From NCBI GenBank assembly GCA_012517905.1, contig JAAYUE010000074.1, positions 1 to 57,921 of the forward strand: a stretch of 57,921 nucleotides of DNA, in the 5' to 3' direction. The stretch comes from Clostridiales bacterium (GTDB lineage: Bacteria; Bacillota; Clostridia; Christensenellales; CAG-138). Position 1 is the stretch's first letter. Each line of letters starts with the position of its first letter. Below the pieces are notes generated by a model. The model did no database searches, had not been told where the DNA came from, and worked only from the letters and a program-made list of their open reading frames with translations. Shown in pieces: positions 37,037 to 44,925 of this stretch. A program made the translations under genes and the position numbers.

Positions 37037-38902
37037 ATGAATCAAACCTTAACGGAAAAACTGAAGCTGCTCCCCTCCTCGCCCGGCGTTTACAAGATGT
37101 TCAACGCCGCGGGCGAGGTCATTTACGTTGGAAAAGCGATTTCCTTGAAAAACCGCGTGCGCCAATACTTCCAGTCCTCCAAGAACCATCCGCCGAAAGT
37201 CGCCGCCATGGTGCGGCAGATCGAGGACTTCGAGTACATCCGTGTGGCGAACGAAACCGAGGCGTTTTCGCTCGAATCCAATCTGATCAAGGAATTCAAG
37301 CCGAAATACAACATCCTGCTCAAGGACGACAAACATTTTCCGTATATCCGCGTGGACCTTCGGCAGGATTTCCCGCGGCTGGAGGTCGTGCGCCGCGTCA
37401 AGAAGGACGGCGCGAAATATCTGGGCCCCTTTCTCTCCGGCCTGCTGCTGCGCGACGGCCTCGCGATCGTACGGGAACAGTATCCCATCCGGCAGTGCAA
37501 AAAGGACATCGGCCGCATGATCGCGCGGCGCGAACGGCCATGCCTGATGTATCACATCGGCAAATGCTGCGCGCCCTGCTCGGGCAACGTAACCCGCGAG
37601 GAATACCACAAGCTCGTGGACGAAGTGCTCTCCTTCCTCTCCGGCAACACGGCGGAGATCCTCCGCTCGCTCGGCGAGCAGATGATCGCCGCATCGGAAG
37701 CGATGGACTTCGAGCACGCCGCCGTCCTGCGCGACCGCATCCACGCCATCGAGAGCCTCAACGAAAAGCAGGCCGTCATCGCCACGACCAACACCATGCT
37801 GGATGTCTTCGCCCTCGGCCGGCTGGAGACGAACGCGCTGGTGTTCGCGCTCTTCGTGAGAAACGGCAAGGTGATCGGCACCGAAAAATTCCGCATGGAC
37901 GCGGACGCGGAGGAATCGGACGCGGACATCCTCTCCGCGTTTCTCTCGCAGTATTATGCGGAGTCCGCTTCGTTTGTGCCGGAGGTGCTGCTCTATCAGG
38001 ACGCATCCGACATGGAGGCGATCTCGCTGTGGCTCAGCGGCATGGCCAAGCGCAAGGTTGAGGTGCACCGCCCGCAGCGCGGCGAAAAACGCAAGCTCAC
38101 CGAGATGGCCTATCGCAACTGCCTCGACGTGCTGGAAAAAGACGCGTCCCTGCAAAAGCGCGCGTGGGAGCGCGGCGAGGGCGCGCTGACGCAGCTCTCC
38201 GCCATCCTCGGCCTGGAGACGGTGCCGACGCGCATCGAGTGCTTCGACAACTCGCACATTCAGGGACGGGATACGGTCTCCTCCATGGTCGTCTTTACGG
38301 ACGGGCAGCCGGATAAGAGCGCGTACCGCCGCTTCCGCATCCGCGCCGACGCGGGCGGCAACGATCTCATCGCCATGCGGGAGGCGCTCACACGGCGTTT
38401 TCAGAAAGCCTGCGACAACGACGCGGGATTTCTGCCGGTTCCCGATCTGCTGGTCATGGACGGCGGCCCCGCGCAGCTTCAGGTCGCGCTCGAGGTGCTG
38501 GATGCGTTTTCGCTCGACTTCATCCCGACGGTGGGTCTCGCGGAGCTCAGCGAAACGATCTATCTGCCCGGGGAGCCGAACCCGATCCAGCTGCCGCGTA
38601 ACTCCGCCCCGCAGCACCTGATCGAGCGCCTGCGCGACGAGGCGCACCGCTTCGCTATCAGCTATCATCGAAACGTGCACAATCGAAACGCGCTTTATTC
38701 GGTGCTGGACAGCATCCCCGGCGTCGGCGACAAGCGAAAGCGCGCGCTCTTCGACGCGTTTCTGACCATAGACGCGATCAAAGCCGCAACACAGGAGGAG
38801 CTGGCCGCCGTGCCGCTGATCGACACGCGGACGGCGGTGTCGGTCTACGAATACTTTCACAAGGATGACGCAAGCGCGGACGAAACGCCCGAACCCTTTT
38901 GA
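37037..38902 (+). CDS. uvrC: Excinuclease ABC subunit C
   Basis: Nuclease that makes both incisions in nucleotide-excision repair. In 621 residues: an N-terminal GIY-YIG domain (SSPGVYKMFNA and VIYVGKA, about 14-37), a Cys cluster in RRERPCLMYHIGKCCAPC (about 166-183), a UVR domain (about 205-240), the RNase-H-like C-terminal endonuclease with DNSHIQG and MDGGPAQL, and a tandem helix-hairpin-helix (about 555-610). The terminator lies about 20 bp downstream. Confidence 0.97.
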   Translation: MNQTLTEKLKLLPSSPGVYKMFNAAGEVIYVGKAISLKNRVRQYFQSSKNHPPKVAAMVRQIEDFEYIRVANETEAFSLESNLIKEFKPKYNILLKDDKHFPYIRVDLRQDFPRLEVVRRVKKDGAKYLGPFLSGLLLRDGLAIVREQYPIRQCKKDIGRMIARRERPCLMYHIGKCCAPCSGNVTREEYHKLVDEVLSFLSGNTAEILRSLGEQMIAASEAMDFEHAAVLRDRIHAIESLNEKQAVIATTNTMLDVFALGRLETNALVFALFVRNGKVIGTEKFRMDADAEESDADILSAFLSQYYAESASFVPEVLLYQDASDMEAISLWLSGMAKRKVEVHRPQRGEKRKLTEMAYRNCLDVLEKDASLQKRAWERGEGALTQLSAILGLETVPTRIECFDNSHIQGRDTVSSMVVFTDGQPDKSAYRRFRIRADAGGNDLIAMREALTRRFQKACDNDAGFLPVPDLLVMDGGPAQLQVALEVLDAFSLDFIPTVGLAELSETIYLPGEPNPIQLPRNSAPQHLIERLRDEAHRFAISYHRNVHNRNALYSVLDSIPGVGDKRKRALFDAFLTIDAIKAATQEELAAVPLIDTRTAVSVYEYFHKDDASADETPEPF

Positions 38903-38922
38903 AGTAAACCCACACAGCGCAA

Positions 38923-38948
38923 AAAAAGCGCCCAAACAGGCGCTTTTT
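38923..38948. terminator. Bidirectional terminator between uvrC and the b5-like gene
   Basis: Ten-bp stem AAAAAGCGCC/GGCGCTTTTT with a 6-nt loop, placed between two convergent stops and T-rich on both strands. Confidence 0.9.
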
Positions 38949-38965
38949 GTATGCCGGTGAACGGG

Positions 38966-39349
38966 TCAGCCGTCCACGAGTTTGCCGACGACAGGCACGC
39001 CCTTGAGCTTCGATACGCCGTGGGGCGATTTGTTCTTGATGATGTCGGTCAGATCGTTTCCTGCGGAGTAGCCGTTGTGCTCGCCGCCCTTCCATTCTTT
39101 TACGTTCGTCACGTCGTAGATGACGCCGTCCACGGCGACATAGGCGGGGTTGCCGTTTTTGCCGTCGTACTGCTTCAGCTCTTCAAGCGTCAATTCCAAC
39201 ATGCCGCTGTCCGCGGAACCGGTCGTGTCCGAAGCGGCTGCGGTGGTGGAGGCGGTCGCCGCCGCGGCGTCCGTCGCCACAGGCGAGCAACCTACGGCAA
39301 ACAGCGCCAGCGCGAGTACGGCCGCGAGTATGAATAAACTGCGTTTCAT
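38966..39349 (-). CDS. Cytochrome b5-like heme/steroid-binding lipoprotein
   Basis: Predicted surface lipoprotein of 127 residues. A signal peptide ends with the lipobox cysteine C21 (FAVGC), a 28-residue A/T/S/D-rich linker follows, and the C-terminal domain (about 50-127) is the bacterial cytochrome b5-like type: LTLEELKQYDGKNGNPAYVA, IYDVTNVKEW, GGEHNGYSAGNDLT and SPHGVSKL. H91 and H110 are candidate heme ligands. It probably binds heme outside the membrane, with unknown partners. Confidence 0.88.
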   Translation of the reverse strand: MKRSLFILAAVLALALFAVGCSPVATDAAAATASTTAAASDTTGSADSGMLELTLEELKQYDGKNGNPAYVAVDGVIYDVTNVKEWKGGEHNGYSAGNDLTDIIKNKSPHGVSKLKGVPVVGKLVDG

Positions 39350-39424
39350 ATCGTAAACTTCCTTTCATACTTGTTTTGGGGTCGTTCCCGTTTGTCGGAA
39401 CGGTTATCCTGCCTATACAATAGC

Positions 39425-39454
39425 AAAAAAGCCGATCGTTTACAATCGGCTTTT
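39425..39454 (-). terminator. Intrinsic terminator after the small membrane-protein gene
   Basis: GCCGAT/ATCGGC stem flanked by A and T runs (39425-39454), 43 bp after the stop at 39497. On the minus strand a TTGTAA element within it and a TATTGT 17 bp further on could also form the promoter of the b5-like gene. Confidence 0.75.
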
Positions 39455-39496
39455 CGCGTTCTTGCGTGATCACATCACAATAGCTGACAAGCGCTT

Positions 39497-40000
39497 TTAC
39501 GCCCCCGTCATGCGGTCCGAAATTTCCCGTATCAATTCGTCCAGCCCATCCGGCGCGGGGATGATATAGCTGCGATCCGCGGTCGAAAGCTTCAGAGAAG
39601 GAAAGCTGTGTTTTTTCGTGATCGCCGCTTCGACGACGCCGACATGCCTGAGTTCGGAATAGCGCAGCGAAAACGGCTCGCCCGCCTTTCCAAGGCTCGG
39701 GTTTTCCAGCGCGTATCCGGAAACGCCGCTTTCGTCCAGCGTGATACCGACCTTGATCAGCCAGCGCTTCGTCTTCATCGCGTCGACACAGGCGTACCCC
39801 ATCCATACGGCCAGGGCAAGGCTTGCTATCAGCACGAGCACGGGCGAAGCTGCGGTGATCAAAGCGCCCTGCTCCGTTCCCGCGCGGGCGATGTTGAAGG
39901 CGTTGATTCCGACGAGTACGAGGATGACAAAAATATTGCTCCAAAATGTGATGTCGAGCAGGCTGGACGCCTGCCGATCGACCGCCGCGGTCTTTTTCAT
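39497..40000 (-). CDS. Hypothetical two-helix membrane protein
   Basis: Not recognised by name. The 167 residues have two hydrophobic helices (about 18-38 and 46-68) followed by a soluble domain of about 95 residues (SGVSGYALENPSLGKAGEPF, RYSELRHVGVVEAA, SYIIPAPDGLDELI). The soluble part has alternating short strands and a final helix, resembling membrane-tethered PH-like domains found in Clostridia. It has a GGAGGAACAG site. It is followed by its own terminator and preceded by the terminator of the EF-G-like gene, so it is probably monocistronic. Confidence 0.75.
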   Translation of the reverse strand: MKKTAAVDRQASSLLDITFWSNIFVILVLVGINAFNIARAGTEQGALITAASPVLVLIASLALAVWMGYACVDAMKTKRWLIKVGITLDESGVSGYALENPSLGKAGEPFSLRYSELRHVGVVEAAITKKHSFPSLKLSTADRSYIIPAPDGLDELIREISDRMTGA

Positions 40001-40036
40001 GCTGCTGTTCCTCCGGTTCGTCAGCTCGTGCGCTGG

Positions 40037-40070
40037 ATAAAAACGGAGGGCGGGATTGCCCCGCCCTCCG
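40037..40070 (-). terminator. Intrinsic terminator after the EF-G-like gene
   Basis: Eleven-bp stem CGGAGGGCGGG/CCCGCCCTCCG with a 5-nt loop, followed on the minus strand by TTTTTAT; 13 bp after the stop. Confidence 0.9.
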
Positions 40071-40083
40071 CAGCGAGAGCTGA

Positions 40084-42156
40084 TTATTCTTCCTCTTCTT
40101 CTTCCTTCTTCGCCGACTCGATGATCTTCTTGGCGATGTTGGCGGGCACATCCTCATAGCGGACGAATTCGCTCGTAAACGAGCCGCGCGCCTGCGTCAT
40201 GCTGCGAAGGTCCGTCGCATACTTGAACATCTCCGAAAGCGGCGCTTCCGCGACGATCACGGTGCCGCCATCCACGGGGTTCATGCCCAGCATGCGGCCG
40301 CGGCGGGATGAAAGGTCGCCGCTGATCGTGCCGACGTAATCGCTCGGCACGAAGATATCGTAGCGATAGATCGGCTCGATGAGCGTCGGGTTCGCCTTGA
40401 CGCAGGCCGCCTTGTAGGAGAGGCGGGCGGCGGACTTGAACGCAACTTCTTTCGAATCGACCGGGTGATATTTTCCGTCGTAGAGCGTGGCCTTTACGCC
40501 GACCATCGGATAGCCGGCGAGCACGCCGTGCACGAGCGCTTCTTTGAGTCCCTTTTCAACGGCGGGAATGAATTCTTTCGGAACCACGCCGCCGACGATG
40601 GCGTTGACAAACTCATAATCCACGCCTTCGTCCGCCGGCTCAAAGCGCATCTGCACAACGCCGTACTGGCCGCTGCCGCCAGACTGCTTCTTATGCTTGC
40701 CTTCGGCTTCCGCCATGGTGTGGATGGTCTCGCGATACGGGATGCGCGGGTCGGAAAGCTGCGCCTCCACGTTGCTCTTGTTTCTGAGCTTGCCGCAGAC
40801 GACTTCGATGTGCATTTCGCCGAGGCCCTGAATCAGCACGTCGCCCGTCTCGGCGTTTTTCTCGATCTTGATCGTGGGGTCCTCTTCCGTGATGCGATTC
40901 AGGCCGGAGATGACCTTGTCGTCCTCGCCCTGTTTCTTGGCGGTGACCGCCAGGGAAATCGCGGGCTTGGGGAACTCGATCTCGTCGAAGATGACCGGAT
41001 CGCTTGGATCGCAGAGCGTGTCTCCCGTGGAGGTATATTGCAGCTTCGGCAGCGCGCCGATGTCGCCCGCGTTGAGCTTTTCCAGCGAGATGCTCTTTTT
41101 GCCGCGCAGCATGACCGGCGCGGTGGACTTTTCGGTTTTCTCCGTGCTTGTGTTGTAGAGCGAAACGCCGATGTCGAGCGAGCCGCGATATACCTTGACG
41201 ATGGAGAATTTGCCGAACTGGTCAAACGTGGTCTTCACGACCTGGGCGGCAAACTTGCCGTCCTGTTTGACGGTCACTTCTGCGCCCGTCTTCGCGCTCT
41301 TCGCCTTTGGCGCCAGCGCCTGATCGGCGGAGGGCAGATAATGCACGACGTTGTCGAGCAGCGTCGCAACGCCGATGTTCTGCGCGGCGGAGACGCACGC
41401 AACGGGCGTGATCACGCCGCTCTGCACGCCGGTGGAGAGGCCCTTGAGCATCTCTTCGCGGCTGAGCTCGAAGGTCTCAAGATATTTTTCCATGAGCTCG
41501 TCGTCCGCTTCGGCCGCGGCTTCGGTGAGCTTTTCGGAGAGGGACTCCGCCTCGCTCTTGAGGCCCGCCGGAATCTCGATCTCTTTTTCGCCCTTGCCGT
41601 CGAAAAGCTTCGCGGTCATGTTGACGATGTCCACATACCCCTTGAACGCGCCGCCCTCGATGATGGGCAGCTGAATCGGAACGACGCTCGGACCGAACTT
41701 CTCGTTGATCTCGCCCATGACTTTGGAAAAGTTTGCGTTGTCACGGTCGAGCTGGTTGATGACGATCATGCGCGCCTTATGCGCTTTTTCGCACATGGCC
41801 ATGGCTTTCTCCGTGCCGACCACGGGGCCGGAAACCGCGCCGACGACGATCAGCGCGCTGTCCGCCATCACCATGGCGGCGGCGACTTCGCCGTAAAAGT
41901 CGAAAAAGCCCGGCGCGTCTACGACGTTGATCTTGGTGTTTTTCCATTCGAGGGGCGCAAGGGCAACGTTGATGGAAATGCCGCGGGCGACCTCCTCAGG
42001 ATCAAAGTCTGTGGTCGTGGAGCCGTTTTCCACCTTGCCGAGGCGGTCGATCAGCCCGGCGTTGAAGAGCATCGCCTCGGTCAGCGTGGTCTTACCCTCG
42101 CCGCCGTGCCCGAAAACGCCAATATTCCGAATTTCTTTCGCGGTGTATTCCTTCAT
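40084..42156 (-). CDS. Elongation factor G-like GTPase (EF-G2 type)
   Basis: Translational GTPase paralog, 690 residues with all EF-G domains. G1 is GHGGEGKT (16-23) instead of the canonical GHIDAGKT, switch I is RGIS (58-61), G3 is DAPGFFDF (80-87), and G4 is N134-Q135-L136-D137 instead of NKxD. Domains II-V follow. The C-terminus is a run of E residues. The altered G1 and the absence of rpsL, rpsG or tuf nearby mark it as the EF-G2-like paralog rather than the housekeeping fusA. Its exact role in translation is unknown. Confidence 0.93.
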   Translation of the reverse strand: MKEYTAKEIRNIGVFGHGGEGKTTLTEAMLFNAGLIDRLGKVENGSTTTDFDPEEVARGISINVALAPLEWKNTKINVVDAPGFFDFYGEVAAAMVMADSALIVVGAVSGPVVGTEKAMAMCEKAHKARMIVINQLDRDNANFSKVMGEINEKFGPSVVPIQLPIIEGGAFKGYVDIVNMTAKLFDGKGEKEIEIPAGLKSEAESLSEKLTEAAAEADDELMEKYLETFELSREEMLKGLSTGVQSGVITPVACVSAAQNIGVATLLDNVVHYLPSADQALAPKAKSAKTGAEVTVKQDGKFAAQVVKTTFDQFGKFSIVKVYRGSLDIGVSLYNTSTEKTEKSTAPVMLRGKKSISLEKLNAGDIGALPKLQYTSTGDTLCDPSDPVIFDEIEFPKPAISLAVTAKKQGEDDKVISGLNRITEEDPTIKIEKNAETGDVLIQGLGEMHIEVVCGKLRNKSNVEAQLSDPRIPYRETIHTMAEAEGKHKKQSGGSGQYGVVQMRFEPADEGVDYEFVNAIVGGVVPKEFIPAVEKGLKEALVHGVLAGYPMVGVKATLYDGKYHPVDSKEVAFKSAARLSYKAACVKANPTLIEPIYRYDIFVPSDYVGTISGDLSSRRGRMLGMNPVDGGTVIVAEAPLSEMFKYATDLRSMTQARGSFTSEFVRYEDVPANIAKKIIESAKKEEEEEE

Positions 42157-42281
42157 TTCGGTTCCCCCTGTAGATGATGTTTGAACGCGTCTTTCGCGTA
42201 TGTTGACCCGTATGGATACGGATGAATTCCCATTGGAGGCGGTGCGGCTGTGAAAAGGACGGCCGAATCAGCCGCGGCAGA

Positions 42282-42314
42282 GATGCGGCGCGCCTGAAAA
42301 ACGTCGCGCCGCAT
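42282..42314 (-). promoter_or_regulatory. Strong hairpin at the 5' end of the EF-G-like mRNA leader
   Basis: Ten-bp perfect stem ATGCGGCGCG/CGCGCCGCAT with a 13-nt loop. It lies just downstream of the predicted -10 and so near the 5' end of the leader. It may stabilise the mRNA, or help end the preceding ahcY transcript, although no T-run follows on the minus strand. Confidence 0.5.
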
Positions 42315-42317
42315 ATT

Positions 42318-42346
42318 ATTTTATCAGCTTCAAAACGCCTTGTAAA
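42318..42346 (-). promoter_or_regulatory. Predicted promoter of the EF-G-like gene
   Basis: Minus-strand -35 TTTACA (42341-42346), 17-bp spacer, -10 TAAAAT (42318-42323). It begins within 10 bp of the ahcY stop and predicts a leader of about 155 nt. Confidence 0.65.
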
Positions 42347-42354
42347 CCACGAAT

Positions 42355-43599
42355 TTAGGCTTTCCAGCTGTCCAGATACGCCGTCTGCTCGGCGGTCAGC
42401 GTGTCGATGGAGACGCCGAGCGCATGAAGCTTTCTGAACGCGACCTCGCGGTCGATCTCAACGGGCACCGCATAGAGCTTCGCCTCGAGTTCGCCGCGAT
42501 GATCCGCGACATACCGCGCGCAAAGCGCCTGAATGCCGAAGCTCATGTCCATGATCTCCGCGGGATGCCCGTCCCCCGCCGCCAGATTGACCAGGCGGCC
42601 TTCGCCGATGACGTTGAGCCAGCGGCCGTTTGGCAGCTGGAACCCGACCAGATTTTTGCGCATGGGCTTGCTGTCGATCGCAATCTCGGCAAGGCGGTGC
42701 ACATTGACCTCCACATCGAAATGCCCGGCGTTCGTGAGGATGGCGCCGTCTTTCATGGCCAGAAACTCCGGCTCGTCGATCACCTTGACGTCGCCCGTGA
42801 CGGTCACGAACACGTCCCCGACCTTCGCCGCCTCGATCATGGGCATCACGGAAAAACCGTCCATGACGGCTTCGATGGCCTTGATGGGGTCGACTTCGGT
42901 GACGATGACGTGCGCGCCGAGCCCTTTTGCGCGCATGGCGACGCCCTTGCCGCACCAACCATAGCCGGCGATGACGACGTGCTTGCCCGCGATGACGAGG
43001 TTTGTCGTGTTGTCGATGCTGTCAAACACGCTCTGACCCGTACCGTAGCGGTTGTCGAAAAGATGCTTGCAGTCCGCGTTGTTGACCGCGAACATCGGAA
43101 AGCGCAGCTCTTCGGCCTTGTCCATCGCCACGAGACGGACGATGCCGGTCGTGGTCTCCTCGCAGCCGCCGAGAATCTTTCCGATCAGATGCGGAAACTT
43201 CGTATGGATGGCGTGCACGAGGTCGCCACCGTCGTCCACGATGATATCCGGCTCCGCCATCAGCACGCTTTCGATGCACGATTCGTATTCTTCTTTCGTC
43301 GCTCCATGCAGCGCAAACACATTCAGCCCGCCTTCCGCAAGCGCGGCGACCACGTCGTCCTGCGTGGAGAGCGGATTGCTGCCGGTGACGTACATTTCCG
43401 CCCCGCCCGAAGCGAGCACGCGGCAAAGATACGCGGTCTTTGCCTCCAGATGGATTGAAAGCGCGATCTTCAGGCCCTTGAACGGCAAATCGCGCTCAAA
43501 CGACTCGCAGATGCCGTTCAAAATCGGCATATTGCGGCGAACCCATTCGATCTTCTGCTCGCCCTGCGGTGCAAGGGAGATATCGCGGATGCGGTACAT
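42355..43599 (-). CDS. ahcY: Adenosylhomocysteinase (short, archaeal/Thermotoga-like form)
   Basis: Cleaves S-adenosylhomocysteine (or, in some relatives, S-inosylhomocysteine) to homocysteine. The 414 residues lack the roughly 40-residue insertion of the eukaryotic-type enzyme. The NAD-binding motif is VVIAGYGWCGKGVAMRAKG, and TGSNPLSTQDDV, DDGGDL and EETTTGI are the conserved substrate-site segments; NAGHFDVE and the C-terminal region (SWKA instead of KPDHYRY) follow. The open frame is longer upstream, but the ATG at 43597-43599 has an AAAGGAGACC site. It may be transcribed with the S41 protease 46 bp upstream. Confidence 0.94.
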   Translation of the reverse strand: MYRIRDISLAPQGEQKIEWVRRNMPILNGICESFERDLPFKGLKIALSIHLEAKTAYLCRVLASGGAEMYVTGSNPLSTQDDVVAALAEGGLNVFALHGATKEEYESCIESVLMAEPDIIVDDGGDLVHAIHTKFPHLIGKILGGCEETTTGIVRLVAMDKAEELRFPMFAVNNADCKHLFDNRYGTGQSVFDSIDNTTNLVIAGKHVVIAGYGWCGKGVAMRAKGLGAHVIVTEVDPIKAIEAVMDGFSVMPMIEAAKVGDVFVTVTGDVKVIDEPEFLAMKDGAILTNAGHFDVEVNVHRLAEIAIDSKPMRKNLVGFQLPNGRWLNVIGEGRLVNLAAGDGHPAEIMDMSFGIQALCARYVADHRGELEAKLYAVPVEIDREVAFRKLHALGVSIDTLTAEQTAYLDSWKA

Positions 43600-43645
43600 A
43601 GTTTCGGTCTCCTTTATAAAAGTCTGTCTGTCGGGGTTCGCCCGC

Positions 43646-44863
43646 TCAGCGGTTCGCCGCCTGCGGAGCCTCGGCCTGCTGGGCAAACACGCGAATCGCC
43701 GCCTGCAGCTGCGTATCCTGCGCCGGGTCGAGCAGCTCGACGGACGTATCCTGCAGCTCTTCCGGCAGATCGACGACGATATCCGGCGTGATGCCGACGC
43801 CCTGGATGCAGACGCCGTTCGGCGTATAGTACGCGTCCGTGGTCATCTTCGCCCAGCCTTCGTTTTGGCCGATGTGGAAGAAACTCTGGACAATGCCTTT
43901 GCCGTAGGTCTGGGTGCCGACGATGGTCGCAAGGCCGTAGTCCTTCAGCGCGCCGGTGAGCAGTTCGCTGGCGGAGGCGGAGTTGCCGTTGACCAGCACG
44001 GCCATTTTCATGTCGAATTGTTCGTCGCCCTCGGATTTATAGACGCGCTCGCTCCCGCTCTTGGAGCGGATGCTCACGATGGTTTCACCCTTCGGTATCA
44101 GCGCGTAAGCGACGTTGAGCACCTCGGTCAGCCCGCCGCCGGGATTGTCGCGCAGGTCGATGATCAGATGATCGATCCCCTGCTCCTGCAGCGCGGTCGC
44201 CGCCGCGGCGAAGTCCGACGCAACGCTGCCGTTGAACTCCGTGATGCGGATATAGCCGGTGTTTCCTTCGAGAACATCCGAAACGATGCGGTTGATGTGC
44301 ACCTCGGAGCGCAGTACGCTCACCGTTGTCTCCACGCCGTCCCGCAGATAGGTGATTTCGTCCGGCACGGAGGAATCGTCCGAAAAGCATCCGATCATTT
44401 CGCTCAGCGTCAGGTTCGCCGTCGCCGTTCCGTTCACCTTCGTGATCAGATCGCCCTTTTGAATGCCCGCCATCGCGGCCGGTCCGCCTTCGTAAACGCT
44501 GATGACGAGGCTGCCCGTCTCATCCGGCGTCTGCACGCTGATGCCGACGCCGACATAGTCGCCGGAGTTGTTGGAAAGAAGCTGGCTGTACTCTTCCTCG
44601 GTGAAATACTGCGCATACGGATCGTCCAGTTCGGAGATCATGCCGCGCTTTGCACCGTCGGTCAGCTTCGTGCCGTCAAGCTCTTTGTCGTCGTAAAAAT
44701 AATATTGGGAGCGGATCGTCTGCGCGAGCTCCTGCAGGGACGAAAAGTCCAGCGCCTCCGTGTTGCCGCGCTCGTTGAGCACGAACACCAGCGAAAAGGA
44801 CAGGACCAATATGATGAAGATACAGACGATGATGGAGATCGTCGCGGAGTCGGGGCGTTTCAT
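43646..44863 (-). CDS. S41-family C-terminal processing protease (CtpA-like)
   Basis: Membrane-anchored protease of 405 residues: TM anchor (about 9-29), a PDZ domain (about 90-185) and the S41 catalytic domain. The Ser-Lys dyad is S297 (NSASASE) and K322 (GTQTYGKGIVQ), spaced as in CtpB and Prc; LRDNPGGGL is the conserved loop. It faces the cell exterior. Its substrate is unknown; related CtpB takes part in sporulation signalling in Bacillus. It is 62 bp after thrC, with a strong hairpin between them. Confidence 0.94.
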   Translation of the reverse strand: MKRPDSATISIIVCIFIILVLSFSLVFVLNERGNTEALDFSSLQELAQTIRSQYYFYDDKELDGTKLTDGAKRGMISELDDPYAQYFTEEEYSQLLSNNSGDYVGVGISVQTPDETGSLVISVYEGGPAAMAGIQKGDLITKVNGTATANLTLSEMIGCFSDDSSVPDEITYLRDGVETTVSVLRSEVHINRIVSDVLEGNTGYIRITEFNGSVASDFAAAATALQEQGIDHLIIDLRDNPGGGLTEVLNVAYALIPKGETIVSIRSKSGSERVYKSEGDEQFDMKMAVLVNGNSASASELLTGALKDYGLATIVGTQTYGKGIVQSFFHIGQNEGWAKMTTDAYYTPNGVCIQGVGITPDIVVDLPEELQDTSVELLDPAQDTQLQAAIRVFAQQAEAPQAANR

Positions 44864-44890
44864 GTTCGTAATCAGTCGCTTCTTTCAGGT

Positions 44891-44914
44891 GCGCCGCGCG
44901 CTCGGGCGCGGCGC
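44891..44914. terminator. GC-rich hairpin between thrC and the S41 protease gene
   Basis: A perfect 9-bp stem GCGCCGCGC/GCGCGGCGC with a 6-nt loop. On the minus strand it is not followed by T residues, so it may slow or partly stop transcription rather than end it; this is inferred. Confidence 0.35.
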
Positions 44915-44925
44915 GTTGTGTCGTT

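Noticed and set aside
37049..38935. Long minus-strand open frame opposite uvrC
   Set aside because: Antisense to a conserved gene, with no recognisable domain or ribosome-binding site.
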